A stretch of 64,000 nt of DNA from Cinnamomum chago. Taxonomy: Eukaryota > Streptophyta > Magnoliopsida > Laurales > Lauraceae. A model generated the notes under the pieces. It was not told where the DNA came from. It worked only from the letters and a program-made list of their open reading frames with translations, and did no database searches. Every line of letters starts with the position of its first letter. The first letter of the stretch is position 1. Below are positions 34,966 through 46,236 of the stretch, in pieces. Both the position numbers and the translations under genes were made by a program. The stretch covers positions 69,332,001 through 69,396,000 of the forward strand of contig CP142451.1 of the NCBI GenBank assembly GCA_038049695.1, given 5' to 3'.

Positions 34966-34970
34966 TAAGC

Positions 34971-36654
34971 TTGTTCTAATCTTTGCATGAGATGTGAAGA
35001 GGATAGAGCAAGGGCTATGTAAGGATCAATTTTGATGAATTTGCTTGGTTTAATAGTAGATTCATGTTTGGATAGTCACAAAAGGGTTTAATAATGATGG
35101 AAGGATGGTAGGAAGCCATTGGAACACTTTAGAAGTGATTTGGTGAAGACTGGACACGAACTGCAGAAACCCAAGTTGCAAGTTTTCGTCAGTTCGGTCG
35201 ACCTAGACATGTGCTCGGTCGACCGAGCCCTCTGGCAGGTCGACCGAGGACACTGCACAGCAGGTTACAAAAATTGGATTTTTCAGTTTCGGGTGTTCTT
35301 TTACATCCTATTTTTCCAGCATTATTTGGCAGCCTATATTTGTGATTTATATGGTTGTATGAGATACTAACTTGCAGATGATCATGTCCTCTCCATATGG
35401 CCCACAAGTCTTTTGCTTTCTATTTATGGTTATTGGTTTATTTAAGGCTAAATGTAAAGGGCGTCATGGTTTCCCGTGAAAGGGCAAGGCATGATGAATT
35501 TCCTTATAGCCCTTTTATTTCCATGTTTAGATTACCATGTAAGTCTCATAATCGAGGCATATGAATTTGTGTAATTTTTCTAAATTTGTAAATTCTAGTG
35601 ATGTCCGAGACGAAGAAGGAAAGCGATGTTGGACTCCTAATCAAAGAGCTTGAAGATTACCAAAAGGGTTTTGGAGTTGCCCAAAGAGTTTGAGGAATTC
35701 CAAAGTTTTGGAAAGTCTAGAAGTCCAAGAAGTCTATTCCGCTAGGGCCATGTGGAGGAGATGACTAGTTTCTAATTTTAGCACTTTCTATTTATGGATG
35801 AATGCTTAATTTGGAATGTTTCCAAATCTGATCCAAACATAGCAAGTTACTAAAATTGGTCAAATCAAATTAATTTTTGGAAAGAGTTCTAATTAGTGTT
35901 GATGACCCATGAGATGGACACATTGGTAATACTAATTTAAGTAACTGGACTTTCCTTAAAATAACTTGACTTGGAACCAATCTTTGATCATATCATAAGA
36001 TGATTTGATGTTCATATATATATATGTGGGCCCTAATACCTTACAAGGAAATCCTCAATTATAAAATATTAAGTGGGAGCGGGGCATTTAAATTGAGAAA
36101 TCCCCATGGTTTCCCACCATAGGTCTATTGTAAGGAAAGTATTAGCCTCGCGCCATCTTGAGAATGGCCGTTCCCACGGAGGGCTTTTATTTCTCCGGTT
36201 ACTAGATATGGATCTCCTTAGGATAGTATTGGTGAGACGGGGCGGGAACCCACTCCCCAAGGAGGAGCTGCCCGCAACGGTTGTCATGCAATGCTAGTTG
36301 GTGGGTCATACTTAACTAAAATAATGATGTAGTATCCCCAAGGATTTCCTCATATATTTTAGAAACCAAAGCTAATCGGGAGTCATACATTATTTGGTAT
36401 GAGATACCTAAATAATAATGAATGATGGGGATCATGAATAGTTAGTCTTTATCCCGATTTTGACCAACTTTGATCCGCACCAATCTAGGTGGTATTTGCA
36501 CTCCCCAAGGAGGCATACCCCGGGGATTGGAATTCCGATGTATTCTGAATTTAATGGTTATGAGGATTCCATATAAATTTGGTAGAATACTAGACCCTAA
36601 TGTCATTTAAATTCATTAATTGAATGTATGGTTATGTGCTACAGTATTTCCAGC
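34971..36654 (+). other. 5' leader of the Copia element
   Basis: Continues the leader that starts at the primer-binding site (29946) and was split by Y2. It has no coding frame of note. It holds a palindrome cluster (35195-35250) and the text 'aagtgggagcgggg' near 36071. The leader without Y2 is about 1.7 kb. Gag starts at 36655. Confidence 0.7.
35195..35250 (+). repeat. Palindrome cluster in Copia leader
   Basis: Perfect 16-bp palindrome GCTCGGTCGACCGAGC (35213-35228), flanked by two more GGTCGACC sites, with spacers such as CTCTGGCA and GACACTGCACAG. It is very similar in style to the arrays in the LTRs of family Y. Confidence 0.88.
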
Positions 36655-38153
36655 ATGAATTCAAATACTTTCAATCCACTTGCGACCATCCTCAACCAGA
36701 ATAAGTTGGTGGGATCCAACTATGTAGACTGGAAACGAAACCTGTATATAGTCCTGATAGCTTAAGGATATAAATATATCCTTACCAACCCCCCCTTGAT
36801 GAGCCAGTGCCGGAAGCATCACAGGAAGAAAATGAACTTTACACCAAATGGGCCAAAGATGATGAGATGGCCAAATGTTACATACAGGCATCCATATCTA
36901 GTGTTTTGCAATACCAACTTCAATCCTATAAGACTGCATATGATATTATATCAAACGTAAAGGAGATGTTTGTGAAACAGGGCATGCCTGCTAGACAGGC
37001 TGCTATGAGGGTGCTCATAAGCACCAAGATGGCTGAAGGCACACCAGTACAGGACCACATGTTGAAAATGATGGACTCATTGAATGAGTTAGATGTACTG
37101 GGGGCTGCGATTGATGCAGAATCGCAGATTGACATAATCCTTGAGTCACTACCAGAGTCATTCAACAATTTCAAGGTCAATTATAATATGAATAAGATGA
37201 ATTTGACTCTAGCTGAGCTTTCTAGTCAGCTGGTGGTTACTGAAGGGATTATGAAGAAAAAGCCAACTGCTCTGATGAAAGAAAAGTCATTTGCCAAGTC
37301 CAAACCGAAAGGCAAAGGGCGGAAAGGCAAAAAGAAATCAGTTCCGAAGGGTCCTAAGGCGGAGAATGGTCCTAATGGTGGTGTTGGCAAGGCTAAGGGG
37401 TCAGGGACAAAAGTAAAGTGTTTCCATTGTGGTGTAACAGGACATTGGAAAAGGAATTGTCCAGAATATCTGTCTAAGAAGAAGATCTCAGGTATGATTG
37501 AGTCACTTGTTTCTGAAGTTAGTTTTACGACTGGTACTTCAAATTCTTGGTGTGTAGACTCCGGGGTAACTAATCACATATGTAATTCGTTGTAGGGGTT
37601 TAGGGAAACCAGGAGGCTCAATGACGGAGAAATCATTGTCAACCTGGGATCTGATGCTAAGGTAGAGGTTGTTTCAGTGGGAGTTATTACTTTATGTTTT
37701 TCAAATAATAAATTGGTTTTGTTAGACACATTATATGTACCGTCTTTACGGCGGAATTTAATTTCAGTTTCTAGTTTGGTGAATAAAAGTTATTCCGTTA
37801 CTTTTGGTACTGAAGTTGTCATAAAGAGGAATGGTACTTTTGTATGTTCTGGCAAGGTAACCAATGAGCTTTATTTGTTAACTCCCACAATGTATGAGAT
37901 ACATGATACTGAAACAATTAATAGAGCATCATTAAAGAGGAAAGCACATTCATCTAATCCAACAAAACTTTGGCACTTGATGCTAGGTCATATAAACCTA
38001 AACAGGATTGACAGGCTAGTGAAAGATGGTATCTTGCCTTCATTAGTGGTAGAACCAATGCCTGTTTGCGAGTCCTGTCTGGAAGGTAAAATGACCAAAA
38101 GACCATTTTCATCAAAGGGCAATGGGCCAAAGATTTATTGGAATTAGTGCATA
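36655..38153 (+). pseudogene. Ty1-copia gag, protease and pre-integrase, broken
   Basis: The polyprotein starts MNSNTFNPLATILNQNKLVG at 36655. The first 36 codons end in TAA (36763-36765). A frameshift near the C run at 36789-36795 moves to the frame 36807-38147. That frame holds the gag body (YIQASISSVLQYQLQSYKTA), the zinc knuckle CFHCGVTGHWKRNC (about 37421-37462) and the protease site WCVDSGVTNHIC, where DSGA is usual. A TAG at 37593-37595 breaks the frame in what is normally NSLQGF. Next comes the GAG-pre-integrase domain (LWHLMLGHINLNRI and CESCLEGKMTKRPF, an HHCC finger) near 37970-38105. Another frameshift lies at about 38115. It resembles the widespread Copia group with gags beginning MNSNTFN-like; I do not assign a lineage. 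Confidence 0.92.
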
Positions 38154-38953
38154 CTGATGTGTAGGGGTGTAACGGTTCGGTTAACCGTTCATATTGGGAA
38201 AACCGTTAATCGAACCGTAACCGCGGTTTTCTATTTTTCAAAACCGTAACTGTAACTGTATCCACAAAAATCGTGGAAAACCGAACCGTGGTTAACCGTA
38301 TGAAACGGTTCGGTTACGGTTAATAACCGTGGAAAAAAATCTTCATTGCTATTCCTTAGCCACTTTTTTTGTGCTTTAAAGTAGGCTCACTTGGGTGACA
38401 TTGGGATGAGATGGGTTCAAAGATGGCCTAATTTATTACATTCAATCAAGTAGAGCCATCCAAATGGGTCAATCTCAGGCCTGGATTTTGAACCGATAGG
38501 AATAAACTTCGTGGCCATGGGCATACTGTGGCGTTTAAGACTTTGACCATAAACCTAGGCATGAGCCTCCCTCATATTTGTCAGGCCTGAAAGTAAAGAC
38601 TAGTCTTGCATCAAGCTTAAATTGATGTGTAAGACCCTATTCAGTAGATTTATCCTTGAAAGGCCAGTGACAACACACACATTTGAGAGAGAGAGAGAGA
38701 CCCTTTTCAGAATTACATCTAGGCCCTTTAGTTTTTCTTATATTAGTATAACGGTACGGTTAACCGAACCGTATGTTACGGTTCGGTTCGGTTAATAACC
38801 GTGAATTAATACAGAAAACCGTAACCGAACCATAGGGTGCGGTTTTTGGAGTTCAATTACCGTAACCGTAACCGAACCGTGAACCACGGTTATTAACCGC
38901 GGTTCGGTTCGGTTAGACGGTTATTCGGTTTTTTTTACACCCCTACTGATGTG
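38154..38953. mobile_element. Non-autonomous hAT element with perfect 8-bp target duplication
   Basis: The element (38162-38945, 784 bp) starts TAGGGGTGTAA and ends TTACACCCCTA, perfect terminal inverted repeats. It is flanked by CTGATGTG at 38154-38161 and 38946-38953. Both ends are packed with AACCG/CGGTTA subterminal motifs in both directions. It encodes nothing. It splits the integrase at the HTDVCGP segment. Confidence 0.96.
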
Positions 38954-40194
38954 TGTGGACCCATTAATGTCAGGGTTAGAGGAGGATATGAGTATTTCAT
39001 CACTTTCACAGATGATTACTCAAGATATGGATACATATACCTTATGCACCGCAAGTCCGAGGCTTTTGAAAAGTTCAAAGAGTTTCGAGCGGAAGCGGAA
39101 AAGCAATTAGGTAAGAGTATCAAGACTCTTCGATCAGATCGAGGAGGGGAATATCTCTCTACTGATTTTATGGGACACTTTTCAGAAAATGGGATTCTAT
39201 CCCAGTTGTCTGCTCCTGGTATGCCTCAACAGAATGGAGTAGCGGAAAGAAGAAACCGGACTCTTTTAGATATGATTAGGTCTATGCTGAGTTTTTCAGG
39301 ATTACCTATATCCTTTTGGGGATACGCCTTGGATACTGCGATGTACATATTAAACCTCGTACCATCTAAGTTTGTACCTAAGACTCCTCGGGAGTTGTGG
39401 TCTGGGCAAAAGCCTAGTCAACAACATTTACACATTTGGGGTTGTCCGGCACACGTGCTAAAGGTTAAGACAAATAAGTTGGAAATGAGGTCGGAAGTAT
39501 GCACGTTTGTAGGATATCCTAAAGAAACTAAATGTTGGTTATTCTATAATCCCCGAGAGTAGAAAGTGCTGGTGAGCACCAATGCGGTTTTTCTGGAGGA
39601 AGATTATATGATAGACTGGAAATCTTTAGAAAAGGTGATCTTGAAAGAGATTCAAGAGCAATTAATTCCAAATCCAAGTATGACTGAACTTGAGGAAGAA
39701 CCGCCCTTACCAGACCTAGTAGTTACACCAGTGCCTCGTCGTAGTGGGAGAATAGTCAGGCCCCTTGACAGGTTCTCGTTCTTGGGAGAGTCTTATAAGG
39801 CAATCCCGGAAGAACTGGAACAGGATCCCTGTAACTATGATGAAGCAATTAATGACATAGATTCGAGACGTTGGCAAGATGCTATGAAAGCTGAGATGGA
39901 GTCTATATACTCTAATCAGGTCTGGACACTTGTGGACCTGCCTGCCAATATCAAACCTATTGGGTGCAAGTGGGTCTACAAGAGAAAGAGAGGACCAGAT
40001 GGAAGAGTTGAGACCTTTAATGCCAGGCTTGTTGCGAAAGGGTATACTCAGAAAGAGGGTATCCATTATGAGGAAACCTTCTCGCCGGTAGCCATGCTCA
40101 AGTCCATACGGATATTCTTATCCATAGCGGCTCATCTCGATTACGAGATTTGGCAAATGGATGTCAAGATGACGCTTCTCAACGGCCATCTTGA
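38946..40194 (+). pseudogene. Ty1-copia integrase and reverse transcriptase N-part, broken
   Basis: Integrase continues after the hAT insertion. Catalytic Asp, Asp and Glu are kept in TDV(CGP), LRSDRGGEY and NGVAERRNRTL. The C-terminal integrase block ends LFYNPRE, then TAG (39560-39562) where a Q codon is usual, then [16 protein letters not shown] in the same frame. Reverse transcriptase starts around 39850 ([18 protein letters not shown]) and proceeds through [34 protein letters not shown] and [15 protein letters not shown]. It stops at 40194, the left end of the CACTA element, before the YVDD motif. The C-terminal RT, RNase H and 3' LTR are not found to the right. Confidence 0.93.
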
Positions 40195-43011
40195 CACTAC
40201 ACCATAATAATCAATTAGTAACGGATCTACAGCCGTTACAAAAAATATTAGTAATGGTTATTTTACGTTGACACAATTGCGTCACAAATGAAAAGTAACG
40301 GAAGTTAGTAACACTTAATAACTGTTAGAAATATTACTAACGGTTATGAACTGTGACTGAAATTAATTTCAGCAACACATCTATAATCGTTACAATTTAT
40401 TAGTAATGGTTATTAATTTTGTTCATAGTTTGTTCCCAACGGATAAAACTGTAGGTAATTCCAGCTTTCTGACGCATATATAACTATTTGGTCAACTTAT
40501 TTGTAACGGTTGATATCTGTTACGAAGTATTCTATTTGTAACGGTTAGAGTCCGTTACTAAGTATTATATTTGTAATGGTTTATATCCGTTACTAAGTAT
40601 TTGTTGTTTTACAAAAATAAACAATGGAAATTCAACTGATGGCTTCGCTTATTTCAAAAGAACATTCGGATTAGTTTGCCATCATTCAATTTTAATATCT
40701 TTTTGCACCACTTTTTTTTGTTCTTTAATTAGTATAACACTATACAACTATAAAATATAAATATAAGATAAGAAAAACTTTGGTAATGACTCAATGTTAA
40801 CACCTACTTCCACCATCATCTCTGATTCTTTAATAACACTAAAAACATATGACATGTAGGGAACTTATTCTATTCATTCATCTGAAAAAGGCAAAATAGT
40901 AATGATGCATATTTAGCTAAGTCAAAACCTGAGGATGTGAGAATCCATTGCATTCAAGGACAAAAATATATTGGTGAGAATTTAGCTGACATGATGGTGA
41001 GGATCCATAGCATACAGAACTTCTCTCATGACTACCAATACAATAGAATTCAGAAACCCGACTTGAGGAGAAGATGGAGCCACAATGCAATTTGTTAAAC
41101 CTGTATTGCTCAATTGCACAGTTCTATGTGGGTTTCAAAAGTCCAAAAGTCACCACGATTTAGAATGATAATAAAACGAACTTAACCCCAACAACCAAAT
41201 ACAAATTCCTATTTGATGATTATGATGATGATGATGATAATGTAAAAAGTACCAAAAATAAGTAAACAAGTCAAGATATCAAAATAAAACATTTACAGGA
41301 GAAAATTTTGGTTAAGTGACCAAATTATACCTTCCAAAAAAGTGACCAACTTAAAGAGAGTCTACGCATTTAAAAGAAAAAAACTAATTGTAATAATAGC
41401 CTTGCATGCAAACACATCAATGCAGTCAATACACACCAGGAAAAATGGGTACACAACTAAAAACAGGATGGCTACAGTCTAAATGAACTAAGGGCAACAA
41501 TCTAAGAATCGAATACCAAACAGATACAATGATGCCATTTTCTGTCAAAGGGAGAAACATGTCTAGAAGGCTGCCAAATGCCATATAGTTTGTGTTAATA
41601 TGCAGGCTTATAAGAATTAGAGATAGACCAAGTAATAGCCAAAAGGTACCAAGGCACTGTGAACGATTCTTCAAGGTATGAGGAAATTGAAGGACAAAAA
41701 TTAACGAAGAAGAAGTCTTTTGCATGACAAGGCCTTTGCAGAAGAGAGTACGCCTCACCTTTCATGCAAAATGGTGATTGGATAGAATGGCCCATCAATG
41801 GATGCCATTTCTTTTTTGTTGTTTGTTTTTTTAAAGAGTATGACCCACCAATGGATGCCTTGCGCTCTCTATCTAGAGAAAAATATCAAAGAATAATAAT
41901 CAGCCAAGGAACCAAGAAGAGAGAACTTACCACTTTTATTTCAGATTTGCTGGCATTTCTTGAAACCCCAAGAACAAATTAGTAATCCTGCACATGACAA
42001 AAGGTTACTACTTGAGCTAAAAGGATGAAAAGTTAAACAAGCATTATAAAATCAAATAAAGCCAGAAAAAATAGCAAAAGTTAAGTGAACATCCTCAATT
42101 GAGAAACTTAAGAATCACTCACACTATCAGCTCTAACAATGAGCCGTGTTCCCCTATGGCGGTGAAGAATTCGAGATGACCCAGTACTAAACAGGGGACA
42201 TATAGAGTTTTGCGTAAAAGAGCTTCCAAATATTTATGAATATTATCATTTTAGCAAATGAAGTTTATTTGGGATACCCAAATATATTGAACTGAGCCCT
42301 CAGCAAGCTGAACTTGAGTTGAGCTGAGTCGGCAGAAGTAGCTCGAGCTTGGCTTGTGAGAATGAGCCAAGCATGAACTTGAGTCCAACCAAGCTGGCTT
42401 GGAAGCTAACTTAGCTTGTGGACGACCCTACTTGTGATCCAAGTTGCTCAAACCAACCCAAGTACAATTAAATATGGATTACGATTGACAACCTGAAAGA
42501 AGCCATATTTAATAAACCTATGGAAAAACACATAAATTTCTTTTATTGGAACTGGTTTACAATATTGACATGGAGAGGTCTCTGAACCACGAGTTTGAAA
42601 AACCAGTCCTAAGGAAGTCAATGCATATAAGGGGACACTAAAAAAAACACCCTAGCCTATCACAACCTAACCATAGTTATTTTATTTTATTTTTTATGAC
42701 GCACAACCTAACCATAGTGTCACTGACAGATTCAATAAAATTATTGCATTGCAACAACAACAATCAACAGTGTTTATATCTCAGCATTTTCATAAGATAT
42801 GTTATAACATTCATGTGGATTTATTTTCAACTGCTTGGTTTCACAAAATTATCATGTCTGAATTCATGATAACTGAAAAACTTGTTTTCGTGCGAAAGGC
42901 TAACAGATCAGATGCCTAAGAAAGATAAGTGAGACTTGACAGAGATAGGTTTTTCCTTTTTAGTGAGTCCCAAATCAATAATAATGAACAGATAGTGATT
43001 TGGAGTCTTAC

Positions 43012-43083
43012 CTGAGTAATGCTTGTATGAATAGCAGCTCGCTCTCGTAATAATTGCATTCTAGGTGACATGCTCCCTGATGC
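43012..43083 (-). pseudogene. GOS12 fragment, exon c
   Basis: Twenty-four codons, ASGSMSPRMQLLRERAAIHT plus SITQ, matching the Golgi SNARE GOS12 just after the EYK of the preceding exon. Acceptor TATAG and donor CTCAGGTAAG are intact. The next exon (IDDVIxQAQ…) and the SNARE motif with membrane anchor are not found downstream. Confidence 0.92.
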
Positions 43084-43175
43084 CTATATGTAGAAATATA
43101 AATACAATTCACTAAGATAAAAGAACCAAATAGATCATATTAATCAATGGTATTCACGACCCTTGTTTTGGTCAC

Positions 43176-43265
43176 CTTGTATTCACTAATATCATCCCTG
43201 ACAGAATTAAGGAACTCAGCATGCTCTCTCATGGAGTTTATATTTCCCTTTGTTCGTCTAAATTC
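43176..43265 (-). pseudogene. GOS12 fragment, exon b
   Basis: Thirty codons with the blocks EFRRTKGNINSMREHAEFLN and SVRDDISEYK, in phase with exons a and c. The donor AAGGTGACC is fine. On the acceptor side the sequence before GAATTT is TTTTCAA, so the usual AG is lost. Using the nearby AG would drop one base and shift the frame, consistent with a non-functional copy. Confidence 0.92.
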
Positions 43266-44122
43266 TTGAAAAGGGAAAAAAGGAATGTTTAAATAAGGCA
43301 GAGGTCATAGGTAGCAGCAAAGCAACTTCTGAAAATAATTGTCAAAAAAATATTGTGATTACCCTAGCACAATACCAACACATATATCATTAGAATATAT
43401 GCATCATTTTACATATTGCATAGTTTCAATGTTTCAGTTGTAATGTATAATGAACATAGCATAGTAGATGTATTCGTTATATCAACATACTACAACATAT
43501 TATGTTATATCATGATGTATGAGAAACATTGCTTGACATTGAAAATAAGAAATATCCTGTAAAGAGACCAACCATCTACTCCAACATAAAATACAAATAA
43601 GACAACAAAGGGTAGCACAAGGATTTATCATACATATTGATAAAATATAATTAAAAAATGGTTGGTAACCAAGCACTATTCTAGTTTTCACTTCCAGATG
43701 CACTCAATATAAAACAAGTTGTCATTGAGTTGCCTTAGGTATTGATAACTGGTCAAGTGTCAGATGGAAGCACCACAGATATGAACAAAAGATTAAGTAG
43801 ATGGTGTAAAATAAAAACTCATCTTTGAATTTGATTCTTCAGTATAAATTATAACAATTGGCATTTAAAAAGCAGTTAGTAGCCAATGAAAACCTTTTGA
43901 TGTGTTTCAAGATACCATGCCATAAGTTCCTTGTAGCAAAGATATTAAGATCGGGTCCAGGGTTACGAGAAAGCACAGCTAAACAAGAAACTCTAGAGCC
44001 AAGTGAAGATGAAATGTGGCTAACTAACATATAAGTGAAGACATCATAAACATGAAAAGAAGGCTAGTAAAAGCATAATGAGTAGCATCAGCAAAAAGAA
44101 TAAAATGAATTAACAAAATAAC

Positions 44123-44319
44123 CTGTGTAAACTCATGAAGTATGTCCCTGTGCCTCACTAGCTTCTGTGCAACTGAAGTAGTAGGGGTTGCAGATGCGGC
44201 ACATCGACTCATTGCGTCATTGATATCTAGTAGCTTCTCAAGCAAGGACTGGATTTCCATTTCCATGGACTGCCATGACCGACTGGATCCAACGGTTGGT
44301 GATCCAGTATCAGCATAAG
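44123..44319 (-). pseudogene. GOS12 fragment, exon a
   Basis: Encodes AYADTGSPTVGSSRSWQSME, then MEIQSLLEKLLDINDAMSRC, then AASATPTTSVAQKLVRHRDI and LHEFTQ. It matches the N-terminal region of the v-SNARE GOS12 (Golgi SNAP receptor complex member 1, intra-Golgi and ER-Golgi transport). Acceptor GGTTTAG and donor CAGGTTATT are canonical. The first exon of the gene (the MTE…/LQESxWEELR part) is not found. Introns are kept, so the copy derives from genomic DNA, not from mRNA. Confidence 0.94.
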
Positions 44320-44846
44320 CTAAACCCCAATATTATAATTAACAGTGAGAGACAAGGCGTTTATCTCATGTTTCCACAATACAGATGATGAATTACCAAA
44401 TCACATGCAATAGACTAATAGGTGAGAAACAACCCACAGTGCTAAATTCACTGTTAATGGATGACACGAGGGAACCTTCGGACAATAACCCATGTCATAT
44501 TTATTCATTCCACCCTGGAAAATTAGTTTTCTCCTATAGGGTTAGAATCTCATTAATGGAAAGGTCTAACAATTCATACACAACTGATACAGAGAACAAA
44601 ATGCATTCAAAAAGCAAAAGCACAAAATCTTCACTTCAAAAATCCATTCATATTGAAAAAACTAAAAAAGGAGTACCAAAATTACATCCAAAAGTGGCTC
44701 TTTCACAAAGCTAAAATGCTGCAGCTACGACCTGCTTCCTCGGAGCAGCTTGAATACCTGAAATTTTGAAAAGAAGAAAATCCAACTGAATCAATTGCAA
44801 TGAAAAAGAAGGAAAACCAAACAATACATTCATAGCGTTTATTATA

Positions 44847-45300
44847 CCTTCTCTAAAATTAGTCTTGAATCGGCGAGGCAGAGAGGGTAAGAGAGAGAGA
44901 GAGAGAGAGAGAAAATTGGGGGCAGAGAGGGACGGAGCAGAGGCAGCGGCGAGAGAGAGGGAGACCGATCGGTTTCGGGCAGAGAGAGAGAGAGTGAGAG
45001 AGCAGAGCCAGAGAGAGAGGGAGAGAGAAAGAGCAGATCGAGAGAGCAGAGAGATCGAGCGAGAGAGAGAGAATAGAGAGAGAGAGCGAGAGAGACAGAG
45101 AGAGCGCACAGAGATCGAACGAGAGAGAGAGAGAGGAGATCGAACGAGAGAGAGAAAGGAGATCGAACAAGAGAGAGAGAGAGAGAAATAGGAGATCGAA
45201 CGAGAGAGAGAGAGAGGGCAGAGATGGGCTTCTGGAATGAAATGAGTGAGGAGAGAGAATGAAATGAGTCAGGAGAGGGAAAATAGGGCTTTCGGACGCA
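44847..45300 (-). other. GA/CT-rich leader-like fragment inside the CACTA element
   Basis: A long impure GA repeat (about 44890-45235, plus strand) followed on the minus strand by CTAATTTTAGAGAAG and GTATAATAAAC, a donor-like site near 44846. An acceptor-like CAAAATTTCAG lies near 44757, followed by a short frame (GIQAAPRKQVVAAAF-stop). It looks like a captured gene 5' end with a small intron. The gene is not identified. Confidence 0.4.
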
Positions 45301-45314
45301 GGAGAGCGAAATTA

Positions 45315-45972
45315 GATCTTTACCGACGTTTATATCAAACGTCGGTAAACATTATTTTATTTTTATTATTTAAAGTCAACAACCTTTACCGACGTTTTAT
45401 ATAAAACGTCGGTAATAAATTCAACGACTCTAGTTTTCGTCGGTAAAAAGGAAATATCGTCGGCAAATGTCTATGATTTTTAATGTCGCTAAAAATAAAA
45501 TTAAACTTTACCGACGTTTATTACAAAACGTCGCTAAAAGTGTATTTTAATATTTATTTTTCCGAAAATGAAGTAAATAATAAACTTGACCTTTGCCGAC
45601 GAGTTTTTTCGTCAGTGAAATGTAAAAGGAAAAAACTAAAAATAAAATACTTTTACCGACGTTTTTTTTCGTCGGTAAAAATTTTTACCGAAAAAAAAAA
45701 ACGTCGATAAAACCAATAAAACGTTGCTAAAAGTCGGTAATAATATCTGATTTTTACTTTTCTTTTAATTTTCAAGTTTGGACTTTTAGCGACGTTTTTT
45801 TAGTGAAAACGTCGGTAAAAATCTCAATTTTACCGACGTTTTTAATAAAAACGTCGGTAAAAGTCTTATTTCACCGACGTTGTTATAAAACGTCGCTAAA
45901 AGGTGATTTTTACTGACGAATTTTTAAAAGCGTCGCTAAAAAATGTGGGTAAAAGTGCAAGTTGTTGTAGTG
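45315..45972 (+). mobile_element. End of a second CACTA element with accgacg repeats
   Basis: More than a dozen copies of TTACCGACGTTTT and AAAACGTCGGTAA in both directions, then the terminus GTTGTTGTAGTG at 45972. Such inverted subterminal arrays and the CACTACAAC end are typical of CACTA elements. The opposite end was not found inside the outer element, so it is either deleted or this end was acquired alone. Confidence 0.75.
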
Positions 45973-46236
45973 AAAATCACTCCCGCCTCCTGTTTTCATT
46001 TTTATTTTGTAATGTGATTTTTCCTCTTTTTATTATTTTGATACCATTGTAACACATTACTAATCGTCACAAAATATCCAATAAATGTTACAAAATAATT
46101 CAAGTATTTGCATAGATATTTACTAATGGTTATGAATATTGCTAACGGATAATAATGTGACAAATTACCTAACGAAAATATTTGCGTTACTAATAAGAAA
46201 TCTCAAATGTTGCAAAATCACCCAAATGGTGTAGTG

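Larger units (their letters stand above)
29988..34970 (-). mobile_element. Family Y element (Y2), 5' end deleted, target duplication TAAGC
   Basis: The insertion (29993-34965) is flanked by TAAGC at 29988-29992 and 34966-34970. On the minus strand it reads: a 104-bp tip of the 5' LTR (34965-34862), the C-terminal half of gag (to 34182), a ~2.4-kb non-coding part, polypurine tracts, and a complete 3' LTR (31743-29993, 1751 bp). The duplicated tip is practically identical to 31639-31743. Because the target duplication is intact, the missing part (most of the 5' LTR, the primer site and the start of gag) was most simply lost after insertion. It sits in the leader of the Copia element. Confidence 0.93.
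40195..46236. mobile_element. CACTA-type transposon carrying host-gene exons (Pack-CACTA)
   Basis: The element starts CACTACACCAT and ends ATGGTGTAGTG. Both ends carry the same subterminal repeats (TAACGGTTAT / CCGTTAC variants, about 40215-40610 and 46045-46200), as CACTA elements do. Length is 6042 bp. The flanking trinucleotides are TGA (left) and GGA (right), only two of three identical. No transposase (TNPD/TNPA) is recognised. Inside lie three exons of GOS12, a GA-rich leader-like stretch and the end of another CACTA element. Confidence 0.85.

Noticed and set aside
42129..42200. Possible further GOS12 exon
   Set aside because: The translation does not match the expected IDDVI…/GKVKNLGDKFP segments in any frame.
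44865..45191. Long open frames rich in Arg-Glu or Ser-Leu on both strands
   Set aside because: They are translations of an impure GA/CT microsatellite; there is no protein family and no constraint.
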